Shown here one piece after another: positions 1 to 4,600 of a stretch of 5,624 nucleotides of DNA. The stretch lies in assembly GCA_964483085.1 (NCBI GenBank), contig CAYZZX010000099.1:1-5624 (forward strand), read 5' to 3'. Made by a program: the position numbers and the translations under genes. Each line of letters opens with the position of its first letter. Position 1 is the first letter of the stretch. The notes beneath the pieces were generated by a model. The model did no database searches. It saw nothing but the letters and a program-made list of their open reading frames with translations, and was not told the origin of the DNA. Origin of the DNA: JALHFZ01 sp964483085 (GTDB lineage: Bacteria; Synergistota; Synergistia; Synergistales; Aminobacteriaceae).

Positions 1-26
1 AGCTCCCCGCAGCTGAAGAAGATCAT
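1..26 (-). CDS. lpxB: Lipid-A-disaccharide synthase LpxB, N-terminal fragment (cut by left window edge)
   Basis: Only eight complete codons are visible: an ATG at 26-24 followed by M-I-F-F-S-C-G-E and then a Leu codon (CTN) cut by the edge. LpxB proteins begin with a short beta strand leading into a GE-x-SGD motif, and this start fits that pattern. The ATG overlaps the lpxI stop codon in an ATGA arrangement (4 bp), matching the other tight junctions of this operon. A purine-rich GGAGGGG lies at 38-44, with a rather long 11-nt spacer. LpxB is a peripheral inner-membrane glycosyltransferase that condenses UDP-2,3-diacylglucosamine with lipid X, the product of LpxI, so its position directly after lpxI makes pathway sense. 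The call rests on eight residues plus context. A different gene, or no gene, remains possible. Confidence 0.7.
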
Positions 27-865
27 CGGGGAAGCAGCCCCTCCACGGAGATGGAGAGCTCGGCGGCAAGAGAAGTAAATCTCTTCTTATCCAGAATGAT
101 GGTCCGATCCGCTTCGAGGGCGAGGGCTGTCAGTCCGTTGTCCGCCATGGCGGTCAGAGTGTCCGGCCCCACGGTGGGCATGTCGAACCGATCGTCCTGA
201 TCGGGGCGCATCATCTTCACCACCACGCCCGCCGCGCCGCCGAGAAGGGGTCCGCAGCGGTGAATCATCCTGTCCGTCCCCTCCATGGCCTCCACCGCCA
301 CCACCGCTTTTGCCGAGACGACCACTGCCTGTCCGAAGGAGAGGGGGAGCGTCACGGAGAGGATCTCCCGGCCGCAGAGCATATCCTCCCGGTCCCGGTC
401 CGACATGGCCGGCCCCGCAAGATGGCCCTCCCGGGCGAGAACGTCGGACAGGAGGGCGGCGCAGGAGATCACGGGGAAGCCTGCTGCTTCGAAGGCCGCA
501 ACGATTCTTCCGAGAAGGGCGTGGTCGTCGTTGCTTCCCGAGGCGAGAATATGGGCGAAGGCGGCGCCTCCGAGAGGACCGTAGATGGTTTCTTTTTCAA
601 CCAGCCCCGCGAGGGTGACGGCGGCGATCTCTCTTCGTTTCATATCCGCCAGAAGGGCACCGAGGTTCAGCTTTCCGTCCGCACCGGGAAGGGAGAGAAG
701 ATCTATCTGCTCAAGGGAGGGGAGTACATCCCCTTTCCCGAAGGGACCCGGAGTGTAGATGACCAGGGGAATTTTCGCGGCACATGCTCCCCGGGCCACC
801 GCCTCGGGAAGAAGCCCCTTTCCGGCGATGAGGGCCAGAACTCCTGAAAAGGATGTATTTTTCAT
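23..865 (-). CDS. lpxI: UDP-2,3-diacylglucosamine pyrophosphatase LpxI (DUF1009 family)
   Basis: LpxI hydrolyses UDP-2,3-diacylglucosamine to lipid X (2,3-diacylglucosamine 1-phosphate) and UMP, the fourth step of lipid A synthesis, at the cytoplasmic face of the inner membrane. It replaces the unrelated LpxH used by gamma- and beta-proteobacteria. The 280-residue product has the usual family length. Visible family features are an N-terminal IAGKGLLPEAV segment (residues 13-23), a DDHALLGRI helix near 113-121, a GQAVVV...EGTDRMI region at 178-201, and the C-terminal signature PDQDDRFDMPTVGPDT at 221-236. The Asp in RFDMP (D228) probably corresponds to the essential Asp225 of Caulobacter LpxI; that alignment is mine. 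The ATG is preceded by AGGGAGGG with a 7-nt spacer. The gene starts 13 nt after the Lpt permease and overlaps the probable lpxB start by 4 bp, placing producer and consumer of lipid X side by side. Confidence 0.95.
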   Translation of the reverse strand: MKNTSFSGVLALIAGKGLLPEAVARGACAAKIPLVIYTPGPFGKGDVLPSLEQIDLLSLPGADGKLNLGALLADMKRREIAAVTLAGLVEKETIYGPLGGAAFAHILASGSNDDHALLGRIVAAFEAAGFPVISCAALLSDVLAREGHLAGPAMSDRDREDMLCGREILSVTLPLSFGQAVVVSAKAVVAVEAMEGTDRMIHRCGPLLGGAAGVVVKMMRPDQDDRFDMPTVGPDTLTAMADNGLTALALEADRTIILDKKRFTSLAAELSISVEGLLPR

Positions 866-872
866 CGAATTG

Positions 873-881
873 CCCTCCCTA
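873..881 (-). promoter_or_regulatory. Ribosome binding site of lpxI overlapping the upstream stop codon
   Basis: On the minus strand the sequence reads TAGGGAGGG. The TAG stop of the upstream permease gene runs directly into the AGGGAGGG Shine-Dalgarno, which sits 7 nt before the lpxI ATG at 865. This supports the chosen lpxI start and suggests that ribosomes finishing the permease could reinitiate on lpxI. Confidence 0.7.
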
Positions 882-1988
882 TCCGTTCGCCCGGCGGGCG
901 AAGAAGCCGCCCACGAGCAAGAAGGTGATATTTGGAATCCACGCCGAGATGAGAGGGAGAATGTATCCCGCCTCTCCCAGGGCTCGGCAGAAGGACATGG
1001 TTACATAGTAGGCGAAGACGATGAGGACGCTGAGGCCGAAGCCGATGCCGGGACCCGACCGGCCCGAGCGGACTCCGAGGCTGGCGCCGAGGATGGCGAG
1101 GACGACGCTCGCCCAGGGAAGGGCCAGCCGGAGGTGAAACATTACCTCCAGAGGGGTGAGGTTCGCCCCCTCCTTCCGGAGGAGAGCTATCTGGGTGAGC
1201 AGTTCGGCGGAACTCATCTCAGCGGGCTGGCGGGAGGCCTTCTCAACCTGCCCGGGGGTGAGGCTCAGCATGAGCTTCTGCCGTTCGAACCGGAAGAGGG
1301 GGTTCACCTTTCCGTCCCCCGTCACCTCGAAGACCTGGCCGTTCTCAAGCCACCATTCTCCATCCTTCCAGAGGCCGTCCTCCGCCAGGGAGATGCGGTT
1401 GAGCCGCCCCTTATCGAACTCCTGGATGATCACGTCCTTCATGCTGCCATCCCGGGCCTTCAGTTCGTTGACGTAGATGACTCTGTTGAGAACTCCGCCG
1501 CTCTCTTCCCGCAGAAAGACCTTCTCCTTGAGCATTGAGGGTTTTTCTTTTAATATCTCATATTTCATGAGATTTTCAGCCGCCCGGTTGGAGAAGGGAA
1601 CGATGGTCTCTGAGCTTATGAGTGCGGCGAAACCCACGAGAATGGAGGCAAAAAACACCGGCCGGAGAATTCTGTGAAAAGGAATGCCCGCCGCCTTGAG
1701 TGCCACCAGTTCGCTGTTGGTGGACAGGCGGCTGAAGGTCAGCAGGGACGACAGAAGGCTCGCCATGGGGAGGGTCAGTGAGACGACCTCCGGCAGGCGG
1801 TACAGAAAAAGCCTCATGACCACGCCGAGGGAGATCCCCTTGTCGATCATGAGGTTCGCCGCCTGAAAGAGAAGATCTCCCGCGACGAAGACCATGGTGA
1901 AGGCCGTCACGCCGAAGAGAAAGGAGGAGGAAAGCTCCTTCAGAATGTACCGGTCGAGGAGGCCGAATTTTTTCGCTTGCCTGCTCAT
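879..1988 (-). CDS. LptF/LptG-family LPS export permease (YjgP/YjgQ family)
   Basis: This is a membrane subunit of the LptB2FGC transporter, which uses ATP hydrolysis by LptB to pull LPS out of the inner membrane and pass it to the periplasmic Lpt bridge. The 369-residue product has the family's layout. Three hydrophobic segments come first (about residues 20-42, 53-84 and 106-126), then a soluble periplasmic region of about 150 residues (roughly 130-280, rich in beta-type sequence, the expected jellyroll). Three more hydrophobic segments follow (about 283-304, 312-334 and 343-365). The N-terminal LDRYILKEL and the SELVALKAAGIP segment at 92-103, which contacts LptB in characterised systems, are typical. 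I cannot say from sequence alone whether it is LptF or LptG, and only one copy is in the window. The start at 1988 is chosen over a longer frame because it forms an ATGA overlap with kdsC and has GGAGGG 7 nt upstream. Confidence 0.9.
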   Translation of the reverse strand: MSRQAKKFGLLDRYILKELSSSFLFGVTAFTMVFVAGDLLFQAANLMIDKGISLGVVMRLFLYRLPEVVSLTLPMASLLSSLLTFSRLSTNSELVALKAAGIPFHRILRPVFFASILVGFAALISSETIVPFSNRAAENLMKYEILKEKPSMLKEKVFLREESGGVLNRVIYVNELKARDGSMKDVIIQEFDKGRLNRISLAEDGLWKDGEWWLENGQVFEVTGDGKVNPLFRFERQKLMLSLTPGQVEKASRQPAEMSSAELLTQIALLRKEGANLTPLEVMFHLRLALPWASVVLAILGASLGVRSGRSGPGIGFGLSVLIVFAYYVTMSFCRALGEAGYILPLISAWIPNITFLLVGGFFARRANG

Positions 1989-2464
1989 GGCGCTGCCCTC
2001 CGGTTTTCCGCCAGAATGAACTCCGCCGCGTCCCGCACGGCACCGTGGCCCGCTCTGGACGGAGTGATCATGTCCGCCGCACCTCTGGCCTCCTCCACTG
2101 CGTCGAAGGGGACCAGGGCGAGACCGGCGGCATGAAGACACTCAAGGTCATTCACGTCATCTCCCATGTAGGCTGTCTCTTCGAGAGAAATCCCCAGCTC
2201 TTCCGTGAGGGCACGGAGAACAGGGAGCTTCTCGCCTACTCCGTTGAAGATATGGGTGATCTGAAGCTCCGCGGCCCTGCGTTCCGTGGCGGCGGAAAAA
2301 CGGCCGCTGACGAGGGCGATCTCCACCCCCGCCTTCCGCAGAAGGGCTATCCCCATGCCGTCCCGGACATTGAACCGCTTGTATTCGTTTCCGCTGCCGT
2401 CAAGGTAGACTCCGCCGTCCGTGAGGGTGCCGTCCACGTCCAGCGCCAGCAGTCTAATGGCCAT
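1985..2464 (-). CDS. kdsC: 3-deoxy-D-manno-octulosonate 8-phosphate phosphatase (KdsC/YrbI family HAD phosphatase)
   Basis: KdsC removes phosphate from Kdo-8-phosphate to give free Kdo, which CMP-Kdo synthetase then activates for the LPS inner core. It is a cytoplasmic C0-type (capless) HAD phosphatase, normally a tetramer. All four HAD motifs are visible: motif I LDVDGTLTDG with nucleophile D9 and acid/base D11, motif II LVSGR with S53, motif III lysine K79 in GVGEKLPVL, and motif IV GDDVNDL with D102, D103 and D106. The C-terminal HGAVRDAAEFIL (140-151) matches the GGxGAVRE tail that reaches into the neighbouring subunit's active site. At 159 residues it is shorter than the 188-residue E. 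coli enzyme, which has a longer N-terminus; no motif is missing. The ATG at 2464 is chosen over the longer frame because of the GGGGGGAG 7 nt upstream and because motif I must start about nine residues in. Related YrbI-family sugar phosphatases with other substrates are possible, but the LPS context favours Kdo-8-P. Confidence 0.9.
   Translation of the reverse strand: MAIRLLALDVDGTLTDGGVYLDGSGNEYKRFNVRDGMGIALLRKAGVEIALVSGRFSAATERRAAELQITHIFNGVGEKLPVLRALTEELGISLEETAYMGDDVNDLECLHAAGLALVPFDAVEEARGAADMITPSRAGHGAVRDAAEFILAENRRAAP
1996..2001 (-). promoter_or_regulatory. Ribosome binding site for the Lpt permease, inside the end of kdsC
   Basis: GGAGGG on the minus strand lies 7 nt upstream of the ATG at 1988. 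It decides the permease start in favour of this ATG rather than in-frame starts further upstream within kdsC. Confidence 0.7.
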
Positions 2465-3278
2465 TTTCGTTCTCCCCCCGATCTCCGCTTCCGGAGCGGG
2501 TCCAGAGGGCGACCCCACGGCGGGAGCGGGAGCAGAAATCGAGGATATCCCGGACGGGGCCGTTTTCATCCCCCCGGAGACGGGCCATCTCCTCCACTTC
2601 CCGGCGGAAGGGGAGAGCACCGCGAAAGAGGGTGTCATAGGCGGCACGGACCTCTACCCGTTTTGCACCGTCGAAACCCGCCCGGCGCATGCCCACCGTA
2701 TTGAGGCCGTAGATATCGGCGGGATGGCCGTCGGCGAGGAGGAAGGGGGGGATATCCTTCACTATCTTTGAAAGGCCGCCGATCATGCAGAGCTTTCCCA
2801 CCCGGACGAATTGATGAACTCCCGCCATTCCTCCGAGGACCGCACCGTCTCCCACGGAGCAAAACCCTGCAAGGCCGACCTTGTTTGCAAGGGTGACATT
2901 TTTTCCCACGGTGACGTTATGCCCCACGTGCACCCCTTCCATGAGGAAGGAGCCGTTTTCCACTACCGTGCAGGTACCCTCTCCCGTGGACCGGTGGACT
3001 GTCACGTTCTCACGGATGATGACGCTGCTGCCCACCCTGACCCAAGACTCTTCCCCCTTGAAGGCGTGGTCCTGGGGCTCTCCTCCGAGGACGGCGTGCT
3101 GATGGAGGGAGCACTCCGCGCCGATCTCGACGAAATCGAGGAGGGTCACGAAGGCGTGGAGGCGACTTCCCCGGCCGATTTTGACGCGGCTGGAGACGAT
3201 GCAGTAGGGACCGATGAAGACGTCCTCCTCCAGTTCGGCCTCCGGTGAGACGAGAGCCGTGGGGTGAACGAAGGGCAT
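2454..3278 (-). CDS. lpxA: Acyl-[ACP]--UDP-N-acetylglucosamine O-acyltransferase LpxA
   Basis: LpxA performs the first step of lipid A synthesis, transferring a 3-hydroxyacyl chain from ACP to the 3-position of UDP-GlcNAc in the cytoplasm. The 274-residue product (E. coli has 262) starts MPFVHPTALV and shows left-handed beta-helix hexapeptide repeats over about residues 1-175, then a C-terminal helical part. Landmarks are GGEPQDHAFKGE (65-76), IRENVTVHRST (88-98), the catalytic segment MEGVHVGHNVTVG (113-125) with H120 matching E. coli His125 and H117 matching His122, and VHQF (154-157). The residue aligned with E. coli His144 is Phe139. By my alignment the E. coli acyl-ruler residue Gly173 corresponds to G168. 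The ATG at 3278 lies 1 nt after the fabZ stop and gives the expected N-terminus; a longer frame to 3365 would only read through the end of fabZ. Its 3' end overlaps kdsC by 11 bp. Confidence 0.97.
   Translation of the reverse strand: MPFVHPTALVSPEAELEEDVFIGPYCIVSSRVKIGRGSRLHAFVTLLDFVEIGAECSLHQHAVLGGEPQDHAFKGEESWVRVGSSVIIRENVTVHRSTGEGTCTVVENGSFLMEGVHVGHNVTVGKNVTLANKVGLAGFCSVGDGAVLGGMAGVHQFVRVGKLCMIGGLSKIVKDIPPFLLADGHPADIYGLNTVGMRRAGFDGAKRVEVRAAYDTLFRGALPFRREVEEMARLRGDENGPVRDILDFCSRSRRGVALWTRSGSGDRGENENGH
2472..2479 (-). promoter_or_regulatory. Ribosome binding site of kdsC, inside the end of lpxA
   Basis: GGGGGGAG on the minus strand lies 7 nt before the ATG at 2464. It fixes the kdsC start within the last codons of lpxA and rejects the upstream in-frame ATG at 2647, which lies deep inside lpxA. 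Confidence 0.7.
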
Positions 3279-3279
3279 G

Positions 3280-3741
3280 CTATTCTTCGTCCTTTCTTTC
3301 CTTCGGCGAATCCGCGAGGGTCTCGGCGGCGACGAAGCTGAATTCCGCCTCGGCGGCCACGGCACCGTCCACTCTTCCGACGGTGCGGACCTTCCCCATC
3401 TTCCCTCGAAGGCGGATCATCTCGGCGGTGGTGACGAGCTGATCTCCCGGCTTCACGGGGCGCCGGAATTTCGCCTTTTGAACCCCTGTGAGAAAGGTGA
3501 TGAGATTCTCGCTTCCCGGCTTGGCGGAGAGCATCATGGCCGCCACCTGTCCCATAGCCTCGAGAACGAGGACCCCCGGCATGACCGGTTCTGCGGGAAA
3601 GTGCCCCTGAAAGAAGGGCTCGTTGAAGGTCACGTTCTTTATTCCCACGGCATGGGTTTCGCTGAGCTCGAGCACCCTGTCCACGAGGAGGAAGGGGTAC
3701 CGGTGGGGCAATATCTTCATGATTTGTTGAATATCAAGCAT
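3280..3741 (-). CDS. fabZ: 3-hydroxyacyl-[acyl-carrier-protein] dehydratase FabZ
   Basis: FabZ dehydrates 3-hydroxyacyl-ACP to trans-2-enoyl-ACP in type II fatty acid elongation in the cytoplasm. It consumes the same 3-hydroxyacyl-ACP pool that LpxA and LpxD use, which is the accepted reason it is encoded among lpx genes. The 153-residue product is a single hot-dog fold of standard length. It has the N-terminal ILPHRYPFLLVDR (residues 10-22) and the catalytic segment GHFPAEPVMPGVLVLEAMGQ (46-65), with active-site H47 and E61. The stand-alone gene differs from the LpxC-FabZ fusion of Bacteroidetes. The ATG at 3741 is preceded by a strong AAAGGAG with a 7-nt spacer inside lpxC, and the gene overlaps the lpxC stop by 8 bp. 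The TAG stop is 1 nt from the lpxA ATG. The C-terminal tail (DSPKERKDEE) is charged and probably flexible. Confidence 0.97.
   Translation of the reverse strand: MLDIQQIMKILPHRYPFLLVDRVLELSETHAVGIKNVTFNEPFFQGHFPAEPVMPGVLVLEAMGQVAAMMLSAKPGSENLITFLTGVQKAKFRRPVKPGDQLVTTAEMIRLRGKMGKVRTVGRVDGAVAAEAEFSFVAAETLADSPKERKDEE
3290..3295 (-). promoter_or_regulatory. Probable weak ribosome binding site of lpxA, inside fabZ
   Basis: AAAGGA on the minus strand lies 11 nt before the lpxA ATG at 3278, longer than the 5-9 nt usual for good sites. With the fabZ TAG ending 1 nt before that ATG, lpxA translation may depend partly on ribosomes terminating on fabZ. The coupling is an inference. Confidence 0.45.
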
Positions 3742-4600
3742 GGCGAGTCTCCTTTGTATAGGGAAGATTATCTTTTCTTATAAGGAATTTCAGCCGTTCA
3801 ACGAACCGGCAGTGCAGCCCGTGTCCCGACCGGAGAGCGACGATCCGCGCCCGAAGAGGACGGCCGGTCAGGTAGAGGTCGCCGAGGAGGTCGAGGATTT
3901 TATGGCGAACGAACTCGTCGGGGAAACGCAGCCCTCCGGAGGCCTGAACGCTCTCGCTGTCCACAAGGAGGGCGTTGTCGAGGCTTCCACCCCGGGCGAG
4001 CCCCCGTTCGCGGAGAGATTCAAGCTCGGACTTCAGGGCGAAGGTTCTTGCCGGGGCTATATCCCGGAGAAAATCATCTCTGCCGGGAGAGAACTCCGCC
4101 ATCTGCGTGCCTATGGGTTTCTCCGGATACTGCAGAATGCAGGTGATCTGGAGATCCCGGGAGGGGAAGGCGGCGAGAAGAGAACCGCGCTCCTCATCCT
4201 CCACTGTCACCGGATAGGCCAGGGCGAAGGGTGCCGGATACTTCCCGTCCTCCAGGGGTTCGGAAGCCTTCAGGAGCACTTCGGCGAAGGCTCGGCTGCA
4301 TCCGTCAAGGGCTGGGATTTCGGGACCGGTCAACCCTATGCGGACTGCATAGATGCCCAGCCCCGAGAGAGCGGCAAACAGATGTTCCGTGGTCTTAATC
4401 CGCCCTCCGTCGGGCAGAAGAAGGTCCGTTCCCCGGCCAAGGGCGGAGAAAGAGCAGGAGTAAAGGGGGGTGCATTCCCCGTCCCTTTCGATAACCGGCC
4501 CTTCCTCTTTTCGGGGAGAGAGGGTCACTGTCGCATCCTCCCCCGTGTGGAGACCCCTTCCCGAGAAGGTCACGGGCCGGAGAAGGCGGCGAAAGGGCAT
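3734..4600 (-). CDS. lpxC: UDP-3-O-acyl-N-acetylglucosamine deacetylase LpxC
   Basis: LpxC is the zinc-dependent deacetylase that removes the N-acetyl group from UDP-3-O-acyl-GlcNAc, the committed step of lipid A synthesis, in the cytoplasm. The 288-residue product (E. coli has 305) carries all signatures, numbered from the ATG at 4600: SGRGLHTG (13-20), TTEHLFAAL with catalytic E72 and zinc ligand H73, IPALDG (95-100), ARTF (184-187), SLDNALLVD (206-214), FVRHKILDLLGD with zinc ligands H233 and D237 plus D241, and SGHGLH with catalytic H260. These correspond to E. coli E78, H79, H238, D242, D246 and H265. The start is uncertain by one codon. The sequence reads GTGATG, and a GTG at 4603 is equally in frame. 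I prefer ATG because a GGAG lies 5 nt upstream, because of the TGATG overlap with the lpxD stop, and because MPFRRLLRPV resembles usual LpxC N-termini. No regulatory degradation tail can be judged from sequence. Confidence 0.97.
   Translation of the reverse strand: MPFRRLLRPVTFSGRGLHTGEDATVTLSPRKEEGPVIERDGECTPLYSCSFSALGRGTDLLLPDGGRIKTTEHLFAALSGLGIYAVRIGLTGPEIPALDGCSRAFAEVLLKASEPLEDGKYPAPFALAYPVTVEDEERGSLLAAFPSRDLQITCILQYPEKPIGTQMAEFSPGRDDFLRDIAPARTFALKSELESLRERGLARGGSLDNALLVDSESVQASGGLRFPDEFVRHKILDLLGDLYLTGRPLRARIVALRSGHGLHCRFVERLKFLIRKDNLPYTKETRHA
3749..3755 (-). promoter_or_regulatory. Strong ribosome binding site of fabZ, inside the end of lpxC
   Basis: AAAGGAG on the minus strand lies 7 nt before the fabZ ATG at 3741. 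It is among the best-placed Shine-Dalgarno sequences in the window, so fabZ can probably initiate independently despite overlapping lpxC by 8 bp. Confidence 0.75.

Noticed and set aside
866..878. Possible terminator or promoter in the 13-nt gap between the Lpt permease and lpxI.
   Set aside because: The gap is too short, is filled by the lpxI Shine-Dalgarno, and has no hairpin or T-run.
759..1538. A 259-codon plus-strand open frame opposite the Lpt permease and the start of lpxI.
   Set aside because: Its composition is highly acidic and repetitive, as expected from the antisense of a GC-rich membrane protein gene, and no motif supports it. The minus-strand genes explain the region fully.
2465..2647. 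An N-terminal extension of kdsC to an upstream in-frame ATG at 2647.
   Set aside because: The extra 61 residues are Pro/Ser/Gly-rich out-of-frame lpxA sequence, and the ATG at 2464 has a well-spaced Shine-Dalgarno and gives the normal HAD N-terminus.
2045..2704. A 219-codon plus-strand open frame across kdsC and lpxA.
   Set aside because: It crosses the boundary of two well-supported minus-strand genes, lacks a Shine-Dalgarno, and its translation resembles no protein family I know.
3279..3365. An N-terminal extension of lpxA to an ATG at 3365.
   Set aside because: The added 29 residues are Arg/Pro/Ser-rich read-through of the end of fabZ, whereas the ATG at 3278 gives the standard MPFVHPTA-type LpxA start.
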